Shown: positions 26,422-35,483, numbered from the stretch's first letter. The stretch: 64,000 bases of DNA from Akkermansiaceae bacterium (GCA_024233115.1 JACKQB010000006.1:248001-312000); one strand, 5' to 3'. Translations and numbers: made by a program. The notes: generated by a model from the letters alone, not told the origin.

Positions 26422-29199
26422 GTGCCATCCCCCGATACAAAACCTGACATCAAAAAAGCAGCCGACCGCGAACTCATGGCCATTTCCCAGGGCCAACTCA
26501 CCGCCAGCGAAGGGGCTTCCCTGGTCATGCGCTTCATCAAAAATGAGGAAAACAACATCCTGCAACGCCATCGCGAGGGTGCCGGGGGGCTGGAAATAGC
26601 TTCTGCCCGCGCCGAGCTGCTCGATGCCGTACTCGGGGTCATGTTTATGGCTGCCATCAACCGCCAGAAAGGCGACCACCCCGAAGTCGCCCTGGTCGCC
26701 CAGGGGGGCTATGGCCGTGGTAATCTCAATCCCGGCTCGGACCTCGATCTGCTGTTCCTGCTACCCAGCGCATCCAACAAGATCCCGAAAAGCATCTCGG
26801 CCACCATTGAGGAAATCCTCTACATCCTCTGGGACGCAGGCTTCAAGGTGGGGCATGCGTGCCGCTCCATCGCCGAGTGTGTCAGCGAAGCCCGCAAGGA
26901 CCAACAGAGTAAAACCGCGCTGATGGATGCCCGCTTTGTCGTCGGTGATAAAAAGCTCTACAACACGTTCACCAAACGCTTTGACAAGGAGTGTGTCAAA
27001 AAGGGGCAGGAAGCCTTTTTCGACCTCCGCCGCAAGGATCTCCGCCAACGCCACAGCAAGTACTCGCATACCGTTTTCCTGCAAGAGCCACATGTGAAGG
27101 AAAGCTGCGGCGGCCTCCGAGATTACCAGAATGTGCTCTGGGTCGCCCACGTCAAATGCGGTTTCCTCAAGCTCAAGGAACTCGTCAAAGCAAAGATCAT
27201 CACCAAGAGCACCTGCCGCCAACTCAATGAAGGCTACGATTTCCTCCAGCGCGTGCGCAATGAACTCCACTACGACAGCGGTCGCTGCACCGACACGCTG
27301 ACCCTGCGGCTTCAGGGCGTTGTGGCCACCAATTTCAACTACCCACAGAAAACCATCCTCCGCCGCTGCGAGGCATTCATGCGCGACTATTACCGTCACA
27401 CACGCGCCATCTACACCCACAGCACCTCGCTGATGGAGTACTTCGAGATCGAACACCAGAACAACAAGGGCAACATTCTATTGGATATCATCCCCTTTGC
27501 CCGCAAAAAAGTGCATGCGGAACAATTCGATGGCTTCATCGCGCGTGACGGGAGGATTTTCCTCGAAAACACCGACGCCCTCGCGGAGGACCCTAACAGG
27601 TTGATGCGCCTCTTCCAGCACTGCCAGATCCGTGGTCTAGAGCTTAGCCCGCAAGCGAGGAAATACATCCACATCGCCGCCAAGAAAATCGACCGTTCAT
27701 TCCGCTACAACATCAAAAACCGGGAGACATTCCGCGCTATCCTGGAGCGCAAGGGGGAGGTGGCTCACATCCTCCGCATGATGCACCGCACCAAGGTCCT
27801 GGATCGCTATCTACCTGAATTCGGCGCCATGGACTGCCTGGTGCAGCATGAGTTCTTCCACCGCTACACCGCGGACGAGCACACCCTGCGCTGCATCGAT
27901 CAACTCGACAGCCTGACCGACCCCCCCAAGGAGAATGCTCCAAACCGGAAGCTCTACCGCCAGCTGCTCCACAACATCCTGGACCCGTATGCCCTTTACC
28001 TCGCCCTGATCCTACATGATTCCGGCAGGGCCGAAAACGTCCGCGAGCACATCGATGGCTCCACCATGCTGGCCGACAAGGTCTGTCGCCGGCTTCAGAT
28101 CCGCAGTGGTCGGCGCGCCATGGTCATGTTCCTCGTCGACCACCACCTCACGTTCTGGCGCTACGCCACCAGCCGCGACCTGACAGACATCTCGGTGATC
28201 GAGGAATTTGCCAGCATCATGAAGGACAAACGCAACCTGGATGCCCTGCTGCTGTTTACCTGGGCCGACTCTAACGGCACCAACGACGAAGCATGGTCGC
28301 CCTGGAAGGAAACCCTCATGCTGCAGCTCTATCACTCCACCCGGCTGTGGCTCAAAAAAGGCAAGGAACACTTCAAACACACCCTCTCCGAACACAAGGA
28401 CAACCTGCTGGCACGCTGCCGCAAAACACTCAGCCCGTCCTACCACGAGCAGATGGAGCAACACTTCGAGCGCATGCCGGCCACCTACTTCAGGTTCCGT
28501 GAGCCACGCAATATCTCACTCCATATCAAGTCAGTCCAAGCCTTCCTGAAACGTGACCAGGCCTCGGACGACGGCACCTTTGAATGTGACATGACCTGGA
28601 TCGACCGCGATGACCGTTCCCACACCGAACTATTGGTCACCGCCTGGAACCGTCCGCTTTTCCTGGAAAAAGTCTGTTGCTCCCTCGCCGCACACGAGAT
28701 CAACATCATCAGCGCGGACGTCTACACCCGCACCGATGGCATCGTCTGCGACCTGTTCCAGGTTTGCACCATCGACCACAATCCGGTCACCTCGGAACGC
28801 GACCGCAAGAGGGTGCTGGAAACCTTCCGCTCCATCAACGCAGATCCCGACCCCCACAAGAACTACGAGCCGGAAAGATATCTCAAACCCAAGACCAACC
28901 TGCTACGCACCGACAACACAGAAGGTGGCATCCCCTTCCCCACCCTGGTTCACGTCTCTAACGACCTGAGTTCCATCTGTACGGCTATCGATATTCAGGC
29001 ACTCGACCGCATCGGCCTCCTACATGACCTCTTTATCACCATCGACCAGCTCGGCCTCGCCACTGTCCACGCCCGCATCTGCACGGAAAAAGGCGCCGCC
29101 ATGGACACCATCTACGTCACCTGGCCGGACGGCTCCAAGGTGTTGGACGAAAAGAAACACCGCGAGATCGAACGCGTATTAAGCGAGTTGATCAAGTAG
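26422..29199 (+). CDS. glnD: GlnD, bifunctional PII uridylyltransferase/uridylyl-removing enzyme
   Basis: 925 residues, using the GTG start at 26422 (ATG 26476 would lose 18 residues). The nucleotidyltransferase motif GGYGRGNLNPGSDLDLLF lies near residues 94-111 and includes the catalytic DxD. The long PII-transferase region is followed by an HD domain (ILHDSGRAENVREH near residue 530, then FLVDHHLTFWRYA) for deuridylylation, and two ACT domains near the C terminus (WNRPLFLEKVCCSLAAHEIN and LDRIGLLHDLFITIDQLGL), the glutamine sensors. The protein controls nitrogen status through PII proteins. It is the last ordinary gene before the integron, 28 bp from the end of the intI reading frame, which is convergent. 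Confidence 0.95.
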   Translation: MPSPDTKPDIKKAADRELMAISQGQLTASEGASLVMRFIKNEENNILQRHREGAGGLEIASARAELLDAVLGVMFMAAINRQKGDHPEVALVAQGGYGRGNLNPGSDLDLLFLLPSASNKIPKSISATIEEILYILWDAGFKVGHACRSIAECVSEARKDQQSKTALMDARFVVGDKKLYNTFTKRFDKECVKKGQEAFFDLRRKDLRQRHSKYSHTVFLQEPHVKESCGGLRDYQNVLWVAHVKCGFLKLKELVKAKIITKSTCRQLNEGYDFLQRVRNELHYDSGRCTDTLTLRLQGVVATNFNYPQKTILRRCEAFMRDYYRHTRAIYTHSTSLMEYFEIEHQNNKGNILLDIIPFARKKVHAEQFDGFIARDGRIFLENTDALAEDPNRLMRLFQHCQIRGLELSPQARKYIHIAAKKIDRSFRYNIKNRETFRAILERKGEVAHILRMMHRTKVLDRYLPEFGAMDCLVQHEFFHRYTADEHTLRCIDQLDSLTDPPKENAPNRKLYRQLLHNILDPYALYLALILHDSGRAENVREHIDGSTMLADKVCRRLQIRSGRRAMVMFLVDHHLTFWRYATSRDLTDISVIEEFASIMKDKRNLDALLLFTWADSNGTNDEAWSPWKETLMLQLYHSTRLWLKKGKEHFKHTLSEHKDNLLARCRKTLSPSYHEQMEQHFERMPATYFRFREPRNISLHIKSVQAFLKRDQASDDGTFECDMTWIDRDDRSHTELLVTAWNRPLFLEKVCCSLAAHEINIISADVYTRTDGIVCDLFQVCTIDHNPVTSERDRKRVLETFRSINADPDPHKNYEPERYLKPKTNLLRTDNTEGGIPFPTLVHVSNDLSSICTAIDIQALDRIGLLHDLFITIDQLGLATVHARICTEKGAAMDTIYVTWPDGSKVLDEKKHREIERVLSELIK

Positions 29200-29227
29200 G
29201 CAGGGGCGGGGTGTCGGGTGTCGGGTG

Positions 29228-30526
29228 TCAGCCTGGAGACAGGATGTCAAACGGGCTGATGACGCCACAGCCATTTGCACCCTTGGCGACGTGAGTATAG
29301 ATCTCCGTGGTTTTGACATCTCCGTGGCCCAGTAGCTCCTGGATCGTGCGCAGATCACTTCCAGCCTCAAGCAGGTGCGTGGCAAAGCAATGCCGCAGCA
29401 CGTGAGATGTCACCCTCTTTTCGATGCCTGCCGCCAGAGCCGCCCTCTGCAAGGCCCTCGAATACACGGCGGGGTGAAGATGATGCCGCCTGATGATCCC
29501 GGATTCAGGATCCTTCGATTCATGGTCTGATGGAAAAAGCCAAAACCACGCCCAGCGCTCCCCAGCCTTCGGCATCTTCCTTGCCAACGCACCGGGCAAC
29601 TCAACACCAGGCGAATCATTCCGCCGGTCTTCCTCATACAATAGCCGCGCTTCTTTTTTATGTTCCTCGATAGATTCAACCAGCTGAGTGGGCACCACCG
29701 TCACCCGATCCTTGTCCCCCTTTCCAGCTCTGACCGTGAGCTGTCGTCGCTCAGTATCCACGTCCTTGATGCGCAGATTGACCAGTTCACTGACACGGAG
29801 TCCGGCACCATACTGGAGTTGCGCGGGCAGACGGTAAAGCGGCTCCAGCTTCTCGATCAATTTCATCACCTCCTTCATATCGAGCACCACAGGAATGCGT
29901 TTGGTGGTCTTGCGCAGCTTTACGCCCAAGTCCACTTCCTCCATGCCGCACACATCACGATACAGAAAAACCAGGGCGTTCAGAGCCTGCTTCTGGGTGG
30001 CAAAGCTCACCCTTGTCTCACTCACCAGCTGCGCCAGCCAATCACGCGCGCATCCGGGATCCAAAACCCGCTCCCTGCTCCCTGCCCAGGCGGCGTAACG
30101 CGCAGCCCAGCTCCCGTAGCCCTGCCTGGTCCTCAATGCCAGCCCGCGCCTACCGCCAATACGCTCCACCGCATCCCTGACCTTCTCCGCCAGACTCACC
30201 GTCTGCCGCCCTTCCCTGGCGCATATTTCCAACCATTGAATATACCAGCGAACAGCTTGAGCCCATTGCTCCAACTGCCACTGCTTACGCTCTTTACACG
30301 CAACCTCCTGCTTCCAGAACTGACGCGCAGATTCTAAACCGGGCTCTAACCTCCTCGAAACGCGCCAGGTTTCAAACCAGGACAACAGAAAGGCAAAACC
30401 CTGTTTCTCTCGATCGTTCAAGTCCCGGGAAGCCATCACATCCTCACGCCAGCCACCTTCCCGGACCAATGACAAACCTCCGCCGGGAACCTCCTGATCC
30501 ACTCCCAATGTATGATATCCACTCAT
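29228..30526 (-). CDS. intI: IntI, integron integrase (tyrosine recombinase) with long N-terminal extension
   Basis: 432 residues. The catalytic set is complete: Arg in GAGLRVSELVNLR (about 243), Lys in GKGDKDR (about 270), His-x-x-Arg in SHVLRHCFATHLL (about 374-377), His in LLGHGDVKTT and Tyr in EIYTHV (about 411). The stretch RRHHLHPAVYSRALQRA and the flanking WAWFWLFPS correspond to the extra helix region that separates IntI from XerC/D, and the C terminus GANGCGVISPFDIL resembles IntI's VRSPLD. Usual IntI is 320-340 residues; here roughly 90 more precede the core-binding domain. The gene is antisense to glnD's neighbour cassettes, the canonical intI/attI/cassette order. Recombination between attI and attC moves cassettes. 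Confidence 0.92.
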   Translation of the reverse strand: MSGYHTLGVDQEVPGGGLSLVREGGWREDVMASRDLNDREKQGFAFLLSWFETWRVSRRLEPGLESARQFWKQEVACKERKQWQLEQWAQAVRWYIQWLEICAREGRQTVSLAEKVRDAVERIGGRRGLALRTRQGYGSWAARYAAWAGSRERVLDPGCARDWLAQLVSETRVSFATQKQALNALVFLYRDVCGMEEVDLGVKLRKTTKRIPVVLDMKEVMKLIEKLEPLYRLPAQLQYGAGLRVSELVNLRIKDVDTERRQLTVRAGKGDKDRVTVVPTQLVESIEEHKKEARLLYEEDRRNDSPGVELPGALARKMPKAGERWAWFWLFPSDHESKDPESGIIRRHHLHPAVYSRALQRAALAAGIEKRVTSHVLRHCFATHLLEAGSDLRTIQELLGHGDVKTTEIYTHVAKGANGCGVISPFDILSPG

Positions 30527-30887
30527 ATGAACACCTTACTGTTCACCCGTGCATCCAGACAAGAAAAAAACATCACTTTAAAACAGGCTAACCATCAAAG
30601 ATCGAAGACTAAAATGAAAAGCGTAATAAAACCTCCAAAAACAACAGAAATCCCGAAGATATCCAAAACCTAACTATTATTTTGTTTGACCTACCCCAAC
30701 AGAACTTACTACCCTCACAGCAAATAGATCGGGTAAACACTCTCTGCTAAATCTTCCTAAACGGTCAAGCATCTGTAAGTTCCTATTACCCGAGTCAACG
30801 AATAACAATGTTCTCCGAGAAAATGAAACGCTCCAAGGGAAAACGCTGACTCAACCTCGAAACTCAAACAACCCCACTCAACACACC
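30527..30887. other. Integron platform region with attI-like site
   Basis: 361 bp without a gene between intI and the first cassette gene, AT-rich compared with its neighbours. The recombination core candidate is at 30803-30816, where AACAATG-TTCTCC resembles the AACAAAG-TT core of class 1 attI; the cassette would start at the GTT at 30810-30812. A second GTT at 30779-30781 is a weaker option. The cassette promoter (Pc) should lie in this stretch or within intI, but no clear -35/-10 pair stood out. Confidence 0.65.
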
Positions 30888-31442
30888 ATGAAATGGATCC
30901 CCGCAGCCCTCATTGCCCTTCTCATCATGCCCGCCTCTGGCGAAAACTCCACCACGCAGGAAAAGTCCGCCTCAGCTCCCTACAAAACCGCTGAGAAAGA
31001 CCCGGATAACATCGTCACTCTCCAGGCGGAAGGAAACACCCAAACCATCAACATTTCCCCCGAGGACTCCGAACTCAAATTTTACGCCGAAAGCAGCAAG
31101 CTCCACGTCGATGCCGCCTGCGAACTTAGCTCCAAAGACAAGAAAACCAACGCCTCTATCGTCATCCAAGGCCGGGGCAAAGGCAAAGACACCTACCAAG
31201 GAGCCGTCTCCATTGCCGACACCCAATCCCTCGCATCCCTCTCCCACAACGGAACCCTGTATTCTTTCACCGAGGGCACCATTCACATCGAGCAACTCGA
31301 CAAAGCAACCGGTATCGCCCGAATCGAAGTATCCGGAAAATGCACCATCAAAGTCGGTTCATCCTTCAAGGGCATGAAACTGGACGTCCCAGCCACCCTC
31401 GAACTCTACGTCAAAACACCCAACATCCGCACCTTCAAATAA
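30888..31442 (+). CDS. Cassette 1: exported protein of unknown function
   Basis: 184 residues with a signal peptide (IPAALIALLIMPASGE). The mature part contains the repeated theme of short beta strands (TINISPEDSELKFYAESSKLHVDAACEL, then IHIEQLDKATGIARIEVSGKCTIKVG), with no named domain. It is the first gene after attI, the position of strongest expression from the integron promoter. Its stop is 110 bp before attC1, longer than in the other cassettes. Confidence 0.7.
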   Translation: MKWIPAALIALLIMPASGENSTTQEKSASAPYKTAEKDPDNIVTLQAEGNTQTINISPEDSELKFYAESSKLHVDAACELSSKDKKTNASIVIQGRGKGKDTYQGAVSIADTQSLASLSHNGTLYSFTEGTIHIEQLDKATGIARIEVSGKCTIKVGSSFKGMKLDVPATLELYVKTPNIRTFK

Positions 31443-31552
31443 CCACCCTCCTTCTTTTTACTCATTTCTCGCGTTTCAATTCTATCCATCACCAAATGAT
31501 CCTCCCGGGGCCTTTTGGTAATAGAATATAAGGGGACGGACAAAGTGCTATG

Positions 31553-31674
31553 GGAGAACAAGACGGTGGTGGACAACCGGCTACCCGTCCCGAGTCGAAA
31601 TGACCCTCCTGACTACTACCTTTAACCCAGTTGCGGAGTGGCGCTCCCGGTAGCCGGTGCCACACCTTGACGTT
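31553..31674 (+). other. attC1 of cassette 1
   Basis: Left core GAGAACAAGACG (AAC at 31557-31559) and right core TTGACGTT (31667-31674) frame paired arms: ACCGGCTACCC against CGGTAGCCGGT, with an unpaired base on one side. The middle holds GAGTCGAA and TTTAACCCAG, which recur in other sites of the array. An IS110-family element starts directly after GACGTT. Confidence 0.85.
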
Positions 31675-32153
31675 GATATGGCTGATGATTTGTCAAGTGG
31701 GTGTTCTTATATTTATCTAACATGGTTATGGTAGGGTTGCGATGCTGGGGGTGGCGGCAGGATAGAAGCGGGGAACTTGCGGGCGTGGTGTGCATTTCGC
31801 GCAGACGTGGTATGCTGATATGCGAGGACTGGCCGTGCCCTCCGTAGTCTTGACGAAGGAGGGGGTTACCTCAGTTTTTTGTCTTCACCGGTGGCCTTTG
31901 ACTCTCTCTCGAATCGAGCGCTCATCCCGCTTTCGCGAAACTAGCTCATAACGTCATCGAGTGCCGGCCTTGCGCCTGTTTGTTGATTGTCGCTGTTCCC
32001 CGCCTCTGTTCTGCCGTCGGGTTTGTTGATGGGTTTGTCTTTTTCTTTTTGGGTGTGGAGGTCTCGTCTCCTCCCTGGAGGCGGTCTTTGTTTTTTCAAA
32101 CCGCCCCCCGCCCGGGATTGGGGCGGTTTTAAAAAATGAAGTCTGCCGGCGGT
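31675..32153 (-). ncRNA. Predicted bridge-RNA region of IS copy 1
   Basis: This conserved non-coding end follows the transposase stop. Structures seen: hairpin stem CCCTCC (31838-31843)/GGAGGG (31858-31863) with a 14-nt loop GTAGTCTTGACGAA, whose CTTGACG equals the end of attC1 (CCTTGACGTT); a segment AACGTCAT (31950-31957) that is complementary to ATGACGTT of attC3; and TGATATG at 31816-31822, identical to the element's own end (31674-31680). These fit target and donor guides, as described for IS621-type bridge RNAs, but strand and ends are inference. Confidence 0.5.
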
Positions 32154-33305
32154 CTAATGGCTCTGCATGGTGGCTGCGGATGACCCGGGTATGGCAAGTC
32201 CGCACTTGTTTTGAAGTTCCCAGATGAAGGCCGCAAGCTCGCGGGCGACCGCCACCACGCATTTGGAGTCGCGCATTCCCCGTGCCCGCAGTGTGCGGTA
32301 ACGTTTGCAGAGCCTGTTCTGCATACGCCACGAGAGCGCTTTGACTTCCTTGCACTGCCCAATTTGGCGCGTGGTGAGGGCTCCACTTATTTTGGGTGCC
32401 CGGCGGAAGTGCTGGGCACACTCCACCAGCATCCAGCGGACGTGGGCATTGCCGCATTTGGTGATGCCTCCCTGCCGCCGTTTTGACCCGCTGCTGTGTT
32501 CTCCCGGAACCAGGCCGAGGAAAGCCATCAACTTGCGCGGGTGTTCGAAGCGGCGCAGGTCGCCGAGTTCACTGACGACGGTCATGGCGGCCACTTCCTG
32601 GAAGCCTTTGAAAGCCATCAGTGCGCGCACCACGGGCTCCCATTCCCAGTCGGGGAGCAGTTGCTTGAGTTTGTCGGTGAGGCGCGTGACGCGCTCAATG
32701 CAGGTGTCGATGGCCTGCATGTATTCCTCCAACACAACCTTGTGGGCGTCGTTGGGCAGGGTGAGATCGCGCAGGTATCGCATGTGCGCGGGCGTCCATT
32801 TGCTTTTCCCGGAGTAGCTGAAACCGATTCGCAGAAGAAAGGAGTTGAGCCGCTGCTTGGCGCGGGCGAGGTCGTCGGAGGCGTCGGTGCGGGCGCGGCA
32901 GACGTCGCGCACGGCCTCGTCCAGGGCGGGCGGGATACGCACCGGAGTGATGTCACCGTTGCGGAAAGCCCTGGCAATGAGCTTGGCGTCGCGTTTGTCG
33001 GTCTTGATTTTCTCATTGGGTCTACGTTCGGTTTTGGAGGGTGCCATGACAGTGCAGTCGACCCCGAGCTGGATGAGCCTGCGGGCGAGAACGAAACCGG
33101 TCGGCCCGGCCTCGTAACAAACCTTGAGGTCCCGGAGTTTGACTCCGAACTGTTTGGCGAGTTTGCGTAGGACACGCTCAACCGCGAGGTTGCTGCCGCC
33201 GCATTCCCCGTAATAAACGGCTTCACTGCGGGAGCCGCTGAAAGTGTGGGCGATGGCGATTGTTTCCTTGTGGACATCGAGTCCGATGTAGTATGTTTTG
33301 TTCAT
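32154..33305 (-). CDS. IS110-family (IS1111 group) DEDD transposase, copy 1
   Basis: 383 residues. The RuvC-like domain has Asp10 (YYIGLDVHKETIAIA), Glu65 (VCYEAGPTGFVLARRL) and Asp103/Asp106 (KTDKRDAKLIARAF), the DEDD catalytic set. The C-terminal Tnp domain has FKGFQEVAAMTVVSELGD and FLGLVPGEHSSGSKRRQGG, where a Ser is the recombination nucleophile in this family. The length is normal. It works with a bridge RNA to choose target and donor. Frames read in other phases over this gene are not real genes. Confidence 0.93.
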   Translation of the reverse strand: MNKTYYIGLDVHKETIAIAHTFSGSRSEAVYYGECGGSNLAVERVLRKLAKQFGVKLRDLKVCYEAGPTGFVLARRLIQLGVDCTVMAPSKTERRPNEKIKTDKRDAKLIARAFRNGDITPVRIPPALDEAVRDVCRARTDASDDLARAKQRLNSFLLRIGFSYSGKSKWTPAHMRYLRDLTLPNDAHKVVLEEYMQAIDTCIERVTRLTDKLKQLLPDWEWEPVVRALMAFKGFQEVAAMTVVSELGDLRRFEHPRKLMAFLGLVPGEHSSGSKRRQGGITKCGNAHVRWMLVECAQHFRRAPKISGALTTRQIGQCKEVKALSWRMQNRLCKRYRTLRARGMRDSKCVVAVARELAAFIWELQNKCGLAIPGSSAATMQSH

Positions 33306-33471
33306 GGTGTTATCGTTGTTTGCTTTTGTTAATGACGCTAACGCGCTTAATATGCGGCTCTGCTCCTACCGGATTAGCCCGCGAGAAACGCGGCAGCGGT
33401 AACACCGTCAACTTAACCATTACCGGCTGAATCACCACGAGCTTCAGCCATATAATCTCGCCAGAAAAATC

Positions 33472-34359
33472 ATGCCTCAATTACCGTCAGGACTAAAAGT
33501 CTATCTCTCAAGCCTTGCCGTCGTGGATTTTCAAGGACGCAAGGACTGGTTCAGGTGTCCCGAGGGTCATTTTTGGTATCTTACGCCCAATCTTTCAATA
33601 AGTCCTCCACCGTATCGACCGCAGGACGAGATTACCTTAGATTTTCAGTCGGCTCCTGTTCCACTGAATCGTGACGAAGCGATGCACTTTGTTCATGTGC
33701 TTCTCGAAGATCCCGAGTTTGGGATCTATTGGCGAGGTGACTGGTTGCCCGACCTTCACGAGACCTATCCGCTGTCCAAGGATGACCGTAATTTCTGGCT
33801 CGGATGGATCGGTCAGAACGACGATTTTCTCGACCGTCTGATTTCGACTGCTCGCGAGCAATCTGTTGCTACCCGGAACTTCACTGGCCAATACAAGAAT
33901 GTCCCCCGGGATTCCATGATCGGGATGCGGATGCCAGCTTGGTGCCTCGGTAAGGAAGTCGTTGAGGAGCGAGTATTCTTCTATCCACTGTCACAACTGC
34001 TGGCGAAGTCACACAGACTTCCCTCCAGCGTCCAGCAGCTTGATTACGAGAGTGCCGTCAACATCGTTGGACAGGCATTGCACCAACAAGGTTTCAAGAT
34101 CATCCATGCGGATCGTGATTACGAGGCTGATTTCAGTTTGCTGGCAGAGAGCAACGTTGGGACGATTGCGATCAAGGTGACTACTCGCCGTGCACCAGTA
34201 GAGCCAGCATTTACCAAAGACGAGGCGGCGAGATTGAAGCGTTTGCCTCGCGCTCAGCGGTATTTCATGGCTCCAGTCGGCTTGATGCCGGTCGCAGAGC
34301 GTTCACCCGACGGACACCTCGGATTCCATGCCAAGTATGAAGGCCTCATCGAAATATAA
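33472..34359 (+). CDS. Cassette 2: unknown protein, possible nuclease-like C-terminal fold
   Basis: 295 residues, starting 12 bp after the IS end. The first 200 residues are unrecognised (LKVYLSSLAVVDFQGRKDWFRCPEGHFWYL…). The last third holds YESAVNIVGQALHQQGFKIIHADRDYEADFSLLAESNVGTIAIKV, a helix, then strand-D-strand-I-K pattern that resembles Mrr-like or other PD-(D/E)xK nuclease folds, with the candidate Asp/Glu in DYEADFSLLAE and the Lys in AIKV. That match is weak and by eye only. As a cassette it has no promoter of its own in view; its expression would need an upstream promoter, now interrupted by the IS. Confidence 0.6.
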   Translation: MPQLPSGLKVYLSSLAVVDFQGRKDWFRCPEGHFWYLTPNLSISPPPYRPQDEITLDFQSAPVPLNRDEAMHFVHVLLEDPEFGIYWRGDWLPDLHETYPLSKDDRNFWLGWIGQNDDFLDRLISTAREQSVATRNFTGQYKNVPRDSMIGMRMPAWCLGKEVVEERVFFYPLSQLLAKSHRLPSSVQQLDYESAVNIVGQALHQQGFKIIHADRDYEADFSLLAESNVGTIAIKVTTRRAPVEPAFTKDEAARLKRLPRAQRYFMAPVGLMPVAERSPDGHLGFHAKYEGLIEI

Positions 34360-34365
34360 AGCAAA

Positions 34366-34488
34366 GGCGAACAAGGCGCGGCTGGACAACCGCTGGGGCT
34401 GCTCTGTCGGCCATGCTTTCCGTAACTATAACCCGCCATCCCGTCTCGACGCTCACCCCCGCCCCAGCGGTGCCAGCGCTTAAACGTT
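34366..34488 (+). other. attC2 of cassette 2
   Basis: Intact site. The left core is GGCGAACAAGGCG (AAC at 34370-34372) and the right core ends AAACGTT (34482-34488). Inner arms CCGCTGGGGC and GCCCCAGCGG pair perfectly; the outer parts pair less well. It begins 6 bp after the stop codon. Confidence 0.88.
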
Positions 34489-34498
34489 GTGCTAAGAA

Positions 34499-34939
34499 AT
34501 GAGGGCCATTCTAACGTGTATGATCGTCTGGTTCAGTGCTCTTGAAGTCAGCGTAGCTGAGATCGCGATTGCTGGTGGTCGCATGATGAACCCTGGGTCC
34601 TGGCCCTACATGAAGAACGAGTCCGTTGCGGGCTTTATTGATCGAATAGGCGGAATCGAGCCGTCGGTCTACAGCGTAGAGGGCGAGCCATTTTTGTACC
34701 CGATCACCTCGCTACGAATTTCGAACAAAAAAGGAGTGAGCCAACAGTATTCGATCAAGCGGGATGCTTCAAAGCTCTGGAAACGGAAACTCGAGGACGG
34801 AGACATCATAAGGTTGCTAACGGTGAGTCTCTTTGAGTCCGATGAGTATCCTCGATGGAAGGGCAAGAGACCTGCGAACTGGAGAATCCGAATCCAGAAA
34901 GCACAACAAGTCGAGGCACCGAATCCCGGCGATAGCTGA
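34499..34939 (+). CDS. Cassette 3: exported SLBB-like protein
   Basis: 146 residues. The signal peptide is ILTCMIVWFSALEVSVAE. The mature region IAIAGGRMMNPGSWPYMKNE then SVAGFIDRIGGIEPS has the shape of an SLBB beta-grasp repeat (V.v.G.v.nPG…t…ai..aGG), known from polysaccharide-export proteins such as Wza and from other ligand-binding proteins. DGDIIRLLT is also typical. It is not a full Wza, having a single domain. The last 13 codons lie inside attC3, so its C terminus (KAQQVEAPNPGDS) is encoded by the recombination site. Confidence 0.65.
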   Translation: MRAILTCMIVWFSALEVSVAEIAIAGGRMMNPGSWPYMKNESVAGFIDRIGGIEPSVYSVEGEPFLYPITSLRISNKKGVSQQYSIKRDASKLWKRKLEDGDIIRLLTVSLFESDEYPRWKGKRPANWRIRIQKAQQVEAPNPGDS

Positions 34940-35004
34940 TCGTTGTTCGCGAGAGGCTACAGGCCTGCGGGGTTGTCAGGCGGGAATCGGTGCTCTATGA
35001 CGTT
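34901..35004 (+). other. attC3 of cassette 3
   Basis: About 104 bp. Left core CACAACAAGTC (AAC at 34905-34907); right core TATGACGTT (to 35004). Arms GCACCGAATCCCG and CGGGAATCGGTGC pair with one extra base. The 5' part overlaps the end of the cassette 3 gene. The second IS copy starts directly after GACGTT. Confidence 0.85.
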
Positions 35005-35483
35005 GATATGGCTGATGATTTGTCAAGTGGGTGTTCTTATATTTATCTAACATGGTTATGGTAGGGTTGCGATGCTGAGGGTGACGGCAGAATAGAAGCG
35101 GGGAACTTGCGGGCGTGGTGTGCATTTCGCGCAGACGTGGTATGCTGATATGCGAGGACTGGCCGTGCCCTCCGTAGTCTTGACGAAGGAGGGGGTTACC
35201 TCAGTTTTTTGTCTTCACCGGTGGCCTTTGACTCTCTCTCGAATCGAGCGCTCATCCCGCTTTCGCGAAACTAGCTCATAACGTCATCGAGTGCCGGCCT
35301 TGCGCCTGTTTGTTGATTGTCGCTGTTCCCCGCCTCTGTTCTGCCGTCGGGTTTGTTGATGGGTTTGTCTTTTTCTTTTTGGGTGTGGAGGTCTCGTCTC
35401 CTCCCTGGAGGCGGTCTTTGTTTTTTCAAACCGCCCCCCGCCCGGGATTGGGGCGGTTTTAAAAAATGAAGTCTGCCGGCGGT
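35005..35483 (-). ncRNA. Predicted bridge-RNA region of IS copy 2
   Basis: Identical to the region of copy 1 except a few substitutions near 35080. The guide-like hairpin loop with CTTGACG is at 35168-35193, and the segment complementary to ATGACGTT at 35280-35287. Transcript ends and strand are not known. Confidence 0.45.

Larger units (their letters stand above)
31675..33459 (-). mobile_element. IS110-family element, IS1111-attC type, copy 1 (1785 bp)
   Basis: The element begins after GACGTT of attC1 and ends near ATAATCTC (33459); the exact edges are uncertain by a few bases. Subterminal inverted repeats ATATGGCTGATG (31676-31687) and CTTCAGCCATAT (33442-33453) match at 11 of 12 positions and lie inside the ends, as is typical for the IS1111 group. 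No target duplication is seen, which is normal for this family. The transposase runs on the minus strand, leaving a short 154-bp end before its start and about 480 bp after its stop; in this group the long 3' end is the bridge-RNA region. The insertion at an attC 3' end is the known habit of IS1111-attC elements. Confidence 0.88.

Noticed and set aside
29200..29236. GGGTGTC direct repeats between glnD and intI
   Set aside because: Three short copies in about 25 bp; no structure or function could be supported.
31954..32457. 167-codon minus-strand open frame at the transposase 3' end, repeated at 35284 and 38064
   Set aside because: It overlaps the transposase in another phase for most of its length and has low-complexity, Arg/Pro/Gln-rich composition. 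It is identical in the three copies only because the whole element is.
32496..33170. Long plus-strand open frame opposite the transposase (repeated in all IS copies)
   Set aside because: A shadow of the high-GC transposase gene; the minus-strand product has complete DEDD motifs.
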